NCBI GenBank assembly: GCA_964593065.1
Contig: CAZQGO010000023.1
Coordinates: forward strand, 1 to 44,074
Source: CAZQGO01 sp964593065
GTDB taxonomy: Bacteria; Oederibacteriota; JAAXVQ01
Direction of reading: 5' to 3'
DNA length: 44,074 nucleotides
Shown here: in pieces, positions 26,548 through 35,383 of the stretch
Layout of the letters: the number at the start of each line of letters is the position of its first letter
Position numbering within the stretch: the first letter of the stretch is position 1
Translations under genes and position numbers: made by a program
The notes under the pieces: generated by a model
What the model was told of the DNA's origin: nothing
The model's database searches: none
The model's input: the letters and a program-made list of their open reading frames with translations, nothing else

Positions 26548-27060
26548 TCACTTCTCCGTGGCGGAGGAGGCGGACTTGACGTATTTCCCCGGATCTTTCA
26601 AGAAAGCCGGTTTGCAGGCGCCGCAGCAGAAATAATACGTGCGGCCTTTGTACTCCGCTTGGTCGTAGGCCCCGGACCGTTTCATTTTGGTGCCCATGAC
26701 CGGGCACACAACGGTTTCATTTTCCCAGGCCTGCTGCGCCCGAACGAAATTTTTCACCGCCGCCTGAATTTTTCCGGCTTCTCCTTTTCGCCTGGAGGTC
26801 ACGGTCAGCACGGCGCCGTCCCGCGTGTTTTTGACCGCAATCTGGGCGCCGGCAGGCAATGCCAGCGCCGGTGCGGTCTCTTCGTTTCCGGCCATGGCGT
26901 CCTGGCCCGGCATGGTTTCCGCCTCCGTCCCGGTCATCCTGGGCATAGAGGACATCGTTCCTCCGCCCCCCTCATGGCCCCAGGCCTGGAAACCGGTTCC
27001 CATGAGCGTCACCAGCAGGACTCCCGTCAGTAGCGTGCTTCCTTTCATGGTCTTGGACAT
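26548..27060 (-). CDS. Exported YHS/TRASH-type metal-binding protein
   Basis: The 170-residue protein begins with a signal peptide (MKGSTLL...GTGFQAWG), followed by a Met/Gly-rich stretch with MSSMPRM and TMPGQDAM that could bind Cu+ or Ag+. The C-terminal domain has CPVMGTKM and, 30 residues later, YYFCCGACKPAFLKDPGKY. This is the YHS-like Cys arrangement found in metal handling proteins. A periplasmic copper chaperone that feeds the adjacent CusCBA pump is a reasonable reading but is not shown. Confidence 0.8.
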   Translation of the reverse strand: MSKTMKGSTLLTGVLLVTLMGTGFQAWGHEGGGGTMSSMPRMTGTEAETMPGQDAMAGNEETAPALALPAGAQIAVKNTRDGAVLTVTSRRKGEAGKIQAAVKNFVRAQQAWENETVVCPVMGTKMKRSGAYDQAEYKGRTYYFCCGACKPAFLKDPGKYVKSASSATEK

Positions 27061-27164
27061 GGCGCCTTCTCCTTGCCCGACAGTGATTCCCCGGCCCCGT
27101 GTCGCGGCCTAGGGATTACCATTACTATGCCTGCGAGGTTCTTTCTGATGCGGTGTTTTTCCCC

Positions 27165-30100
27165 TTACATTTGACCTTTTTCCCTGCCGCGCGTCTTTCT
27201 TCCTCCACTCGGCTTGGCAGCCAGAGTGCCGGCGATCCGGCTCGGCCATAGCTGCCGTTCCCGCCATACGCTGTACAGGACCGGGATCAGGAGCAGGGTC
27301 AGGACCACCGCGGTGACCAGCCCCCCGACCATGGGCGCGGCGATGCGCTTCATGACGTCGGCGCCTGTGCCCGAACTCCACATCAGGGGCATCAGGCCGA
27401 TAATGGTGGTGGATACCGTCATGATCAGGGGCCGGACGCGCAGCACGGATCCTTCCATGACCGCCTGCTGCAGTTCCCGGGGATTGCGCAGGCGGTTTTC
27501 CCGGCGGTGGCGCGCGTAGCTTTCGTTGAGGTACACGAGCATCACGATGCCGGTCTCGGCGGCCACGCCGGCCAAGGCGATGATGCCGACCCAGACCGCG
27601 ATGCTCAGGTTGTAGCCGAGCAGGGACAGCAGCCAGATGCCGCCCACCAGGGCGAAGGGTACCGACAGCAGGATGATCATCGTTTCGGGGACGGACTTGA
27701 AATTCATATAGATGAGAAACGCGATCAGGAGCAGGGTCAGGGGGATGACCAGCACAAGTTTGCGCTGGACGCGCTGCATGAACTCGTACTGGCCCGTCCA
27801 TTCCAGGTGATAGCCGGTGGGCAGGTTAAGCTCCTGCGCGACTTTGCGCTTGGCCTCCGCCACGTAGCCGCCGATGTCCCGCCCGCCCAGGTCCACGTAC
27901 ACCCAGCCCGTGAGGGCGCCGTTCTCGTCCTTGAGCATGGGGGGGCCGGTTTTCACCCGCAGGTCGGCCAGTTCCTCCATGGGCACCTGGGCGCCGTTCG
28001 GCAGGGGCACGTAGACGCGGCGCAATTTATCCAGGCTGTCGCGCAGTTCGCGGGGATAGCGCACGTTGACGGCGTATCGCTCCGGCCCCTCGATGGTGGT
28101 AGCGATGTTCATGCCGCCGACGGCGGTTTCGACCATGTGCTCCACGTCCGCCACGGTGAGATCATAGCGGGCCAGGACTTCGCGGCGGGGCGTGAAGTCG
28201 AGGTAATACCCGCCGGTCACCCGCTCCGCGTAGACGCTGCGCGTGCCCTTGACATCTTGCAGGATGCGTTCGAGCCGTTTGCCCAGGCCTTCGATGACCT
28301 GCAGGTCCGGGCCGTAGAGCTTGATGCCCACCGGCGTGCGGATGCCGGTGGTCAGCATGTCGGTGCGCCCCTTGATGGGCATGGTCCAGGCGTTGGTCCA
28401 GCCGGGGAAATTCATGGCCCGGTTCATCTCGCGGATCAGCTTGTCCCAGGTCATGCCCGGCCGCCACTCCCGCTTGTCCTTGAGCATGATGGTGGTCTCG
28501 ATCATGCTCAAGGGAGCCGGATCGGTGGCGGTCCGCGCGCGCCCGATCTTGCCGAACACGCTCGCCACTTCCGGGAAGGATTTCAGGATCTTGTCCTGCG
28601 CCTGTAAAATTCTTTTCCCCTCCTCGATGGCGATGCCCGGCAGGGTGGTGGGCATGTATAGGATGCTGCCTTCGTTCAACGGGGGCATGAATTCGGAGCC
28701 GAGTCGCAGATAAAGCGGCACGGTCACGGCCAGCAGCCCCAGGGCGCCCAGGAGGGCTGCCCGGCGGTGGTTCAAAAACCATTGGGCCAGGGGGCGGTAG
28801 AGGGCGATCAGTCCGCGGTTTAAGGGGTTGGCCGTCTCCGGCCGCACCTCGCGCCGGCTGAGCAGGCTCAGCAGGGCCGGAGCCAGCGTCACGGACACCA
28901 CGCCCGCGAAAAACATGGCAAACGTCTTGGTGAAGGCCAGGGGCTTGAACAGCCGCCCCTCCTGGGCCTCAAGCGTGAAAATCGGCAGGAAGGACGCCGT
29001 AATGACCATCAGCGAGAAGAAGATGGGCTTGCCGACTTCCCGGGTGGCCTCCAGCAGGATGTCCAGACGCGTGCGCGGCGAGTCCCGGTACTGCTCCATC
29101 TTCTTGTCCACGTTCTCGACCAGCACGATGGCGGCGTCCACCATGGCCCCGATGGCGATCGCGATGCCGCCCAGGGACATGATGTTGGACGAGAGCCCCA
29201 GGGCGTGCATGGCGACGAAGGCCAGGAGCACGGCCACCGGCAGGGTGATGATCGCCACCAGCGAACCGCGCCATTGCCACAGAAAGACCACGATGACCAG
29301 GGCCACGACCAGGCCTTCCTCGGCCAAGGTGTGGGTCAGGGTCCGGATGGACTTCTGGATCACACCGGAACGGTCGTAGACCGGCACCAGTTCGACCCCC
29401 GCGGGCAGGGCGGTCGCCAAGTCCCGGAGTTTGTCCTTCACCCGGCCGATGACCTTGAGAGCGTTTTCCCCGTAGCGCATGACCACCACGCCGCCCACGA
29501 CTTCCCCCTCGCCGTTCAAGTCCGCCGCCCCGCGCCGGCTGTCGGGACCGTAGGCGACCGTGGCCACGTCGCGCAGGTAGACGGGCGTGCCGCGCGCGTC
29601 CGCGCCCAGGCCGATCTCCTCGATGTCCCGGAGGTTTTTGACGTAGCCCCGCCCGCGGATGAAATACTCCCGGCCGGACAGCTCCAGCACGCGTCCGCCG
29701 ACGTCGTTGTTGCTCCGGCGTACGCGTTCGATGATTTTTTTCAGCGTCAAGTGGTAGGCCAGAAGCTTGTCCGGATCGACCGTGATCTGGTATTGCTTTT
29801 CGAACCCGCCGACGGATGCTACTTCGGCCACGCCGGGCACGGCTTCCAGCCAGTAGCGCAAGTACCAGTCCTGGAAGGAGCGCAGCTCGGCCAGGTCGTG
29901 GCGCCCGCTCTTGTCGACCAGCGCATATTCATACACCCAGCCGATGCCGGTGGCGTCCGGCCCCAGGCTCGGCGTGACCCCCTCCGGCAGGTTGCCCTGG
30001 ATCTTGCTCAGGTATTCCAGGATGCGGCTGCGGGCCCAATACATGTCCGTCCCGTCTTCGAAGAGCACGTAGACGAACGACATGCCGAACATGGAATAGC

Positions 30101-30350
30101 CCCGCACGGTCTTGACCTTCGGCGCGGCCAGCAGGGTGCTGACGATGGGATAGGAGATCTGGTCCTCGACCAGGTCCGGGCTGCGTCCGCGCCATTCCGT
30201 GAAGACGATGACCTGGGTGTCGCTTAAGTCCGGGATGGCGTCTAAGGGTATCCGCGACAAGGACCAGATGCCCCAGCCCACGGCCACGGCCGTCAGGGCC
30301 AGGACCAGATATTTGTTCTTGATGCAATATTCGATCAAACGCTCGATCAT
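27165..30350 (-). CDS. cusA: Heavy-metal RND efflux transporter, CusA-like
   Basis: The 1,061-residue inner-membrane pump has twelve membrane segments and two large periplasmic loops, the RND plan. The N-terminus MIERLIEYCIKNKYLV, IPLDAIPDLSDTQVIVFTEW and the later region GTGADVMKRIAAPMVGG are typical of the HME (heavy metal efflux) branch exporting Cu+ and Ag+. CusA proteins use a Met cluster in the periplasmic cleft; Met residues are present (YSMFGMSF, PMIKG-like TMPIKGRTDM), but I cannot assign the cluster from sequence alone. CGGAGGAGA precedes the ATG. It follows cusB by 31 bp. Confidence 0.96.
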   Translation of the reverse strand: MIERLIEYCIKNKYLVLALTAVAVGWGIWSLSRIPLDAIPDLSDTQVIVFTEWRGRSPDLVEDQISYPIVSTLLAAPKVKTVRGYSMFGMSFVYVLFEDGTDMYWARSRILEYLSKIQGNLPEGVTPSLGPDATGIGWVYEYALVDKSGRHDLAELRSFQDWYLRYWLEAVPGVAEVASVGGFEKQYQITVDPDKLLAYHLTLKKIIERVRRSNNDVGGRVLELSGREYFIRGRGYVKNLRDIEEIGLGADARGTPVYLRDVATVAYGPDSRRGAADLNGEGEVVGGVVVMRYGENALKVIGRVKDKLRDLATALPAGVELVPVYDRSGVIQKSIRTLTHTLAEEGLVVALVIVVFLWQWRGSLVAIITLPVAVLLAFVAMHALGLSSNIMSLGGIAIAIGAMVDAAIVLVENVDKKMEQYRDSPRTRLDILLEATREVGKPIFFSLMVITASFLPIFTLEAQEGRLFKPLAFTKTFAMFFAGVVSVTLAPALLSLLSRREVRPETANPLNRGLIALYRPLAQWFLNHRRAALLGALGLLAVTVPLYLRLGSEFMPPLNEGSILYMPTTLPGIAIEEGKRILQAQDKILKSFPEVASVFGKIGRARTATDPAPLSMIETTIMLKDKREWRPGMTWDKLIREMNRAMNFPGWTNAWTMPIKGRTDMLTTGIRTPVGIKLYGPDLQVIEGLGKRLERILQDVKGTRSVYAERVTGGYYLDFTPRREVLARYDLTVADVEHMVETAVGGMNIATTIEGPERYAVNVRYPRELRDSLDKLRRVYVPLPNGAQVPMEELADLRVKTGPPMLKDENGALTGWVYVDLGGRDIGGYVAEAKRKVAQELNLPTGYHLEWTGQYEFMQRVQRKLVLVIPLTLLLIAFLIYMNFKSVPETMIILLSVPFALVGGIWLLSLLGYNLSIAVWVGIIALAGVAAETGIVMLVYLNESYARHRRENRLRNPRELQQAVMEGSVLRVRPLIMTVSTTIIGLMPLMWSSGTGADVMKRIAAPMVGGLVTAVVLTLLLIPVLYSVWRERQLWPSRIAGTLAAKPSGGRKTRGREKGQM

Positions 30351-30381
30351 CGCGCGGTCTCCTCCGGAGGAGCGAGGGGAT

Positions 30382-31545
30382 TTAGTGCTTGTCTTCCATC
30401 TGCATGCCTTCCATGCCTTCCATGCCTTCCATTCCGCCCATGCTTCCCTGGCCCGCGAGGGCCGCCTTCAGCTGGCTTTCGGAATCCAGCATGAAGTTTG
30501 CTCCCACGACCACTTGTTCTCCGGCCTGCACGCCGCCGGTGACCTGGACCTCATCCCCCGCGGTTTGGCCCAGCTCGACTTCCCGCGGTTCAAAAGTACC
30601 TGCGCCTTTGCGTACAAATACGATCCGGCGTTCGCCCGAATCCAGAACCGCGGCCTGCGGGATCATGACGGCCGGGGACAGTTCCACCTGCACCTCGGCG
30701 TTGACGAACAGTCCGGGATACAGCCGCAGGGCGGGGTCCTTGACATCGACGATGCCGCGGATGCTGTGCGTCGCTTCGGCCACGTAGGGATTCAGGGCCA
30801 TGAGCGTACCCGTGTAGGCGGCGTGTTCCAGGGCCGGCACCGTAAGCGCGACCTTCTGTCCGGGTTTCACGACCGGCAGATCCGCTTCGTAGAAATAGAC
30901 GTACACCCAAAACCCGGGATCCTGGTTCTTCAGGATCAGATTCTCCTTGGCCCGCCCCGCACGCTCCAGCTGGCGGATCAGCCCGGCGTTCATGCCCATG
31001 TGCTCCAGCTTGATGCGGCCGGCGCGCTGCAGGCCGCTTCCGCCTTCGTAGCCGCGCGTGCGCAGGTATTCGTCCTGGGCCTGGTACATCTCCGGGTCAT
31101 GGGCCACTTCGCCCGACACCCGGATGCGTTTGACCGCCGGTCGCAGTTCCGCCTTCGCCACCCGCACGCCGATGAGCTGCTGGCGCGCCGGCTCCACCTG
31201 AATGACGGCGCGGCCCGGCACGCCGGCGGCAGCCCGGGCTTGGCTCGTGTTTCCCGACGCCACGCCGGACTCGGGGACCGCGGGGGCCATCTCCATGCCC
31301 ATCGGCTGTCCCTCCGGGCCGGCCGGTCCTGCCGCAGGCTGCCCGGCGGGCGCCGTCTCCACGGGCACAAGATCCATGCCGCAGATCGGGCAGGAACCCG
31401 GCTTGTCGGAGACCACGGCGGGATGCATGGGACAGCGGTATTGCACGGCTTGGACCTGGCGCGATCCGGCGGGCGAACATCCGGCCGCGAGCAAGGCCGT
31501 GCCGCACAAGCCCAGCATTAGGGAAAACAGGAGCGCGATTTTCAT
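30382..31545 (-). CDS. cusB: Periplasmic adaptor of the Cus-type efflux system, with heavy-metal-binding domain
   Basis: The 387-residue membrane-fusion protein begins with a lipoprotein signal (ALLAAGCS, so acylated at Cys). Next comes a small heavy-metal-binding domain, YRCPMHP...CPICGMDLVP. The adaptor hairpin and barrel domains follow, with GRAVIQVEPARQQLIGVR and VTGGVQAGEQVVVGANFMLDSES near the end. The last 18 residues are a GME repeat tail. It links CusA to the outer-membrane channel. The stop of cusC overlaps its ATG (ATGA at 31542-31545). Confidence 0.95.
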   Translation of the reverse strand: MKIALLFSLMLGLCGTALLAAGCSPAGSRQVQAVQYRCPMHPAVVSDKPGSCPICGMDLVPVETAPAGQPAAGPAGPEGQPMGMEMAPAVPESGVASGNTSQARAAAGVPGRAVIQVEPARQQLIGVRVAKAELRPAVKRIRVSGEVAHDPEMYQAQDEYLRTRGYEGGSGLQRAGRIKLEHMGMNAGLIRQLERAGRAKENLILKNQDPGFWVYVYFYEADLPVVKPGQKVALTVPALEHAAYTGTLMALNPYVAEATHSIRGIVDVKDPALRLYPGLFVNAEVQVELSPAVMIPQAAVLDSGERRIVFVRKGAGTFEPREVELGQTAGDEVQVTGGVQAGEQVVVGANFMLDSESQLKAALAGQGSMGGMEGMEGMEGMQMEDKH

Positions 31546-32822
31546 GGTCCGGCCTCCTCGGGCGCAGTCGGGATTTCCCGGCCCGTCAACTCTTCCAAGC
31601 GGGCCACCTCGGTTTCATAATCCTTGAGGATTTCCTCGTAGGCGATTTCGAAACGGATCAAGGACGTCTCATTGTTGATGACGTTTAGAAAATCCGTGCG
31701 CCCGGTCTGAAACGCGGTCAGGGATGAATCGACTGCCGCCCGCGTTTGGGGCACGATTTTTTCGCGGAACAGGGCCTCCGACTTCTCCAGGCGCGCAAGC
31801 TTTTGCAGGCTGTCTTGGATACGGGCGGTTAACTGCAGCTCCCAGCCTCGCGTTTCACTGCGTGCCTGCTCAGCCCGCGCCGCTGCCTCCCGGCTGGCGG
31901 GGATTTCCTGGCTGAAAAACCACAGGGGCAGCTTGATCCCTACGGCGGCTCCGAAAAAGTCCTCGCCCTGCAGGGGATCCCCCGGGACCCGGTCACGCCA
32001 GGTATAGGAACCTGCCACCTGCAACTCCGGAATCCAGGCCTCGTCCGCCAGCCGGCGCTGCCAGCGGGCCTGCCGCTCCCGGGCCGCCAGGCTCCGGGAG
32101 CGGGGATTGTTCTCCAGGGCCCCGGCGGTCAAATCCTTTTCATCGAGCCGCCTTTTTTTCAGGCCGTCCGCGGATTCTTCCGGCCGGATTTCCGCGCCTG
32201 CTTCGCGACCCAGCAGCGCGGCCATGTCCGCCTGCGCGGAAAGCCGCTGCTGCTGGATTTCCAGGACCTGGTTCTCCAGCAGGCTGCTTTCCACCTGGGC
32301 CCGCAGAGCGTCCTGCTCCAGGCCCGAACCGCGTTCATATTGCGTGCGCGCGGTCTGGGCCAGGCGCCGCATCAGGCCGAGTTCGCGCCCCAGGATCTCT
32401 TCGCTCCGGTCCAGAAATCGGATAAGAAAATATTGGGCCGTCACCTGGCGTCGTACCTCCCACTCTTGTTCGGCCATGCGGGCCTGGACGGCGGCGGTTC
32501 CTTCCTGCGCCGCGGCGCCGGCCAGATGCGTGCTCCAGAACGGAACTTCCTGCATCAGCATGAGCTGTTTTCCGCTCATGGGCGTGCGGTCGAAACGAGG
32601 ATCAGACACCGGCAGGTTTAAAAACGCCAGCTGCAGCCTGGGTTCAGGCCACCAGCCCCGCTGGGCGGCCAGCGACTCGGCGGCCCGAACCGAGGCCCGG
32701 GCCGCGGCCAGGGCCGGATTGGCTTCCAGCGCTTCCTGCCGCACCTGGGCCAGGGTTTCCGCCCCGGCGGCGGCCGCCCAGAGCAGGCTCATCCCCAGCA
32801 ACAACATCGGCCTTGCGCGCAT
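31542..32822 (-). CDS. cusC: TolC-family outer-membrane channel, CusC-like
   Basis: The 426-residue protein starts with a signal peptide ending AAAAGAET and contains two copies of the outer-membrane efflux helix repeat: EALEANPALAAARA at the start and LENNPRSRSLAARER in the middle. It should form the trimeric exit duct for the CusBA pump. There is no lipobox, unlike E. coli CusC. GAGGAA precedes the ATG. It lies 4 bp after the sensor gene, and its last bases overlap cusB. Confidence 0.92.
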   Translation of the reverse strand: MRARPMLLLGMSLLWAAAAGAETLAQVRQEALEANPALAAARASVRAAESLAAQRGWWPEPRLQLAFLNLPVSDPRFDRTPMSGKQLMLMQEVPFWSTHLAGAAAQEGTAAVQARMAEQEWEVRRQVTAQYFLIRFLDRSEEILGRELGLMRRLAQTARTQYERGSGLEQDALRAQVESSLLENQVLEIQQQRLSAQADMAALLGREAGAEIRPEESADGLKKRRLDEKDLTAGALENNPRSRSLAARERQARWQRRLADEAWIPELQVAGSYTWRDRVPGDPLQGEDFFGAAVGIKLPLWFFSQEIPASREAAARAEQARSETRGWELQLTARIQDSLQKLARLEKSEALFREKIVPQTRAAVDSSLTAFQTGRTDFLNVINNETSLIRFEIAYEEILKDYETEVARLEELTGREIPTAPEEAGP

Positions 32823-32826
32823 GGGC

Positions 32827-33357
32827 CTATTCCTCCCCTGGCCGCGGCGGGCCGGCGTCGGGGCCTGTGGGGGGAACCCCGCAGGCCGCCCCCTGGGCCA
32901 GGCAGCGCAGGTGCTGCTGGCCTTGTTCCCAGCGCGCCTGGATGTCTTTCACGTAGTCGGCCCTCGCCTCCGCGGGCAGAAGATTGCGCAGGGTGACGAG
33001 ATGCTGAAAGGTCAACCATTCCATGTCCGCCATGGTCTCATGGATGGCGGCGATGTTTTTCCTGGCGGCGGGATCCTCCACCGTTGCTTGCGCCAGGCGG
33101 CCGGCCAGTTCCCGGCGCTGTTCGCACAAGCGGAAGCAGAGTTCCTGGTACCGGCGCAGGAATATTTGATCCGCCGCCTCGATGCGCGCCTGACTGGCCA
33201 GGTCCGGATTGAGGCGACGGGCCAGGGATGCCGCTTCGCTGCAACTCGGCGGCGCGCCGCCTGGGGTGGAAAAGAACGCGCGTACGAGAAAAAAGCCGCC
33301 GGCGCCGGCGACCAGGGCGCCCCCGGCCGCGAGCAATACCCAGCCTCTTTTCATCAT
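32827..33357 (-). CDS. Periplasmic metal-sensing protein, Spy/CnrX-like
   Basis: The 176-residue protein has an N-terminal membrane anchor (about residues 5-26) and an all-helical periplasmic part with heptad-like Arg/Glu/Leu patterning. A run reading WLTFQHLVTLRNLLPAEARADY matches the characteristic segment of the metal-resistance family that includes CnrX, ZraP and Spy. Four Cys (PSCSE, LCFRLCEQ, HLRCLAQGAACG) and several Met/His could bind copper. In CnrX, metal binding releases an anti-sigma partner. The gene starts one base after the stop of the upstream single-pass protein, with GGGAGG seven bases before the ATG. Confidence 0.7.
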   Translation of the reverse strand: MMKRGWVLLAAGGALVAGAGGFFLVRAFFSTPGGAPPSCSEAASLARRLNPDLASQARIEAADQIFLRRYQELCFRLCEQRRELAGRLAQATVEDPAARKNIAAIHETMADMEWLTFQHLVTLRNLLPAEARADYVKDIQARWEQGQQHLRCLAQGAACGVPPTGPDAGPPRPGEE

Positions 33358-33358
33358 G

Positions 33359-33691
33359 TCACAGCCTCCCGGGATCGTTTTCGGACAGCGCCAGGGCGGC
33401 GCTTAAGGTGCCGGCGGGCACGCCGGCGAGCGCCGTAATTTCCTGGGCCGCAGTTCCGGGCGCCCGGAGCCCGGCGGTGTGCAGGAGCCCCAGCCCGCAG
33501 CCCAGCAGCAATCCTCCGGCCACGGCGATCGGAATGAACGACCAGCCAGCCGAACTTTTCCTTTTCGAGACCGCCGCGGCTTCCGCCCGGGCCCAAAAGC
33601 GCTCCTGGTAACCCGCGCGCGGTTGAAAACGTTGCAATCGTTGGAAGCGATTTCGCCATTCCTCGTATTCTGAATCCGGCCTCGGAAACAT
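33359..33691 (-). CDS. Small single-pass membrane protein, possible CnrY-type anti-sigma factor
   Basis: The 110-residue protein has a basic, Arg/Phe-rich cytoplasmic N-terminus (RNRFQRLQRFQPRAGYQERFWARAEA), one membrane helix (about residues 54-72, IPIAVAGGLLLGCGLG), and a short Ala-rich periplasmic tail. I see no sequence signature of a named family. Size, topology and its position immediately before a CnrX-like sensor are those of CnrY-type anti-sigma proteins. GGGAGGG four bases upstream decides the ATG at 33691 over a longer frame. It is the first gene of the copper operon and diverges from the protease. Confidence 0.55.
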   Translation of the reverse strand: MFPRPDSEYEEWRNRFQRLQRFQPRAGYQERFWARAEAAAVSKRKSSAGWSFIPIAVAGGLLLGCGLGLLHTAGLRAPGTAAQEITALAGVPAGTLSAALALSENDPGRL

Positions 33692-33842
33692 GAAACCCTC
33701 CCACATATCTTTTCTGCTATTTAATACGCAAAAGTCGTCTGACGATGACGCTGAAAGTTGCGGTTTTTCCGCCGCCAGATATTGTTGTGGCGAATCTTCA
33801 CGTTGTCTGCCGGGGTCCAAACTGAAAAAGGGGGAATGGAAG

Positions 33843-34880
33843 ATGAAGACTTCAACGGTGGAAAACGTTGATAATCATAAGGAGTTGGAGAACTCCCCGG
33901 TCGCGGCTCCGGGGGAAAGCCAGGAAAAACGCCTTTTTGACGCCTATTCCCAGGCCGTGGTTGCCGCCGCCGAAAAAGCGAGCCCGGCCGTGGTCAATAT
34001 CGAGGTTCAGGGACGACGCGGGCCGCGCGGCCGGAATCCGGCAATTCACGAGCTGCCCGCTTCAGGTTCCGGTTTCGTTTTCACCCAGGACGGGTTTATT
34101 TTCACCAACAGCCATGTGGTGCACGCGGCCGCAAAGATCACCGTGACCCTGGCCGACGGCCGCAAATTCGGGGCCCAGCTCATCGGAGACGACCCGGACA
34201 CGGACCTGGCCGTGATTCGCGTCGATGCGCCGCAGCTGGTCCCGGTCACACTGGGTGATTCCCAGCGCATCCGCGCGGGCCAGCTCGCCATTGCCATCGG
34301 CAATCCCTGCGGTTTTCAATGCACGGTGACGGCGGGTGTGATCAGCGCCTTGGGGCGGTCCCTGCGCTCCCAAACCGGCCGGCTGATCGACAATGTCATC
34401 CAGACGGATGCCGCCTTGAATCCGGGAAATTCCGGAGGTCCGCTGGTCAATTCACGCGGCGAAGTCATCGGCGTGAACACGGCGACCATCTTTCCGGCCC
34501 AGGGCATCTGTTTCGCCCTGGCCATCAATACCGCCAAACTGGTGGCCGCGCAATTGATCAATGAAGGCCGGGTCCGCCGCAGCCGGATCGGCATCGCCGG
34601 GCAAACCGTGGATCTGCACCGGCGCCTGGTCCGCTTTTACAATTTGGCCCAGGAACAGGGCGTACTCGTCGTATCCTTGGAGCCGGGCGGCCCGGCCGAG
34701 CGCGCCCGCCTGCGCCCCGGCGACATCATCATCGGCTTCAACGACACCGCGATCGCCAGCATCGACGGTCTGCAGAAGCTACTCACGGAAAGCCAGGGAG
34801 GGGTCGAGGCTACGCTGCTCCTGATCCGCAATACCGAAAAACTCGCGCTGCCCATCATGCCGGAGCTGGTTGGCCCGTAA
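33843..34880 (+). CDS. HtrA/DegP-like serine protease with one PDZ domain, no signal peptide
   Basis: The 345-residue protein has a trypsin-like domain with His91 (NSHVVHA), Asp121 (DTDLAVIRVD) and Ser197 (GNSGGPL), then one PDZ domain (about residues 245-340; VLVVSLEPGGPAERARLRPGDII). The N-terminus from 33843 (MKTSTVENVDN) has neither signal peptide nor membrane helix, unlike most HtrA proteins. AGGGGGAATGGAAG supports this start. A longer in-frame start at 33690 gives no convincing signal either. It diverges from the copper operon and converges on the sigma factor, whose stop is 6 bp from its own. Confidence 0.9.
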   Translation: MKTSTVENVDNHKELENSPVAAPGESQEKRLFDAYSQAVVAAAEKASPAVVNIEVQGRRGPRGRNPAIHELPASGSGFVFTQDGFIFTNSHVVHAAAKITVTLADGRKFGAQLIGDDPDTDLAVIRVDAPQLVPVTLGDSQRIRAGQLAIAIGNPCGFQCTVTAGVISALGRSLRSQTGRLIDNVIQTDAALNPGNSGGPLVNSRGEVIGVNTATIFPAQGICFALAINTAKLVAAQLINEGRVRRSRIGIAGQTVDLHRRLVRFYNLAQEQGVLVVSLEPGGPAERARLRPGDIIIGFNDTAIASIDGLQKLLTESQGGVEATLLLIRNTEKLALPIMPELVGP

Positions 34881-34885
34881 GGCCG

Positions 34886-35383
34886 TCAGGTCCGGGCCGT
34901 CATGCATTCCCGCATGGCGGCGCGGGCCCGGTGCAGAAGTGCGGCCACGGCTGCGGGTGATCGTCCCACCACTCGGGCCACGCCGGGCAGTGGCATTTCT
35001 TCTATATAATAAAGATAAACTGCGGTTCGCTGCTTTTCCGGCAAAGCGAGCAAAGCCGATTCTAAGGCGGCGTTTTCTTCCTGCTTCAGCAGATCCCGCT
35101 CCGGAGAGGCAGGGCCCGTCAGCGTCGGAAATTCGGCTTGCGGTTGTTCGCGGTTCCGGCGCATGTGGTCTAGCGCCCGGTTCCGGGCAATGCGGAGGAT
35201 CCAGGGAAGGAAAGGCCGCGACCGGTCGTAGCGGCGAAAGCTTTCCCAGGCGCGTAGAAACGCCTCCTGGGTCAGGTCCTCGGCTTTTTCCGGCGACCGG
35301 AGCAGGCGCAGAAGATAGTTGTAAACGCGGACGAAATACTTCTCCAAGAAGCCGTTAAACAGCTCCCGGTCCGGAATCGGCAT
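34886..35383 (-). CDS. ECF RNA polymerase sigma factor
   Basis: The 165-residue sigma-70-family protein has region 2 (YNYLLRLLRSPEKAEDLTQEAFLRAWESF) and region 4 with a helix-turn-helix (LPEKQRTAVYLYYIEEMPLPGVARVVGRS...LLHRARAAMRE), and no region 3, which is the ECF layout. I use the ATG at 35383, where homology begins. A possible promoter lies upstream (TTGACC at 35440-35435). No anti-sigma gene adjoins it. The nearest candidate is the single-pass protein at 33691, across the protease gene, so it may form a split Cnr-like circuit for copper (inference). Confidence 0.88.
   Translation of the reverse strand: MPIPDRELFNGFLEKYFVRVYNYLLRLLRSPEKAEDLTQEAFLRAWESFRRYDRSRPFLPWILRIARNRALDHMRRNREQPQAEFPTLTGPASPERDLLKQEENAALESALLALPEKQRTAVYLYYIEEMPLPGVARVVGRSPAAVAALLHRARAAMRECMTART

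Noticed and set aside
33690..33842. Longer N-terminus for the HtrA-like protease
   Set aside because: The extra 51 residues are Cys/Ser-rich and unlike a signal peptide, and overlap the divergent gene's ribosome site; AGGGGGAATGGAAG supports 33843.
34872..34898. GGCCCG/CGGGCC inverted repeat between protease and sigma stops as a bidirectional terminator
   Set aside because: The stem is short with a 15-base loop and no T-runs; it could be chance in GC-rich DNA.
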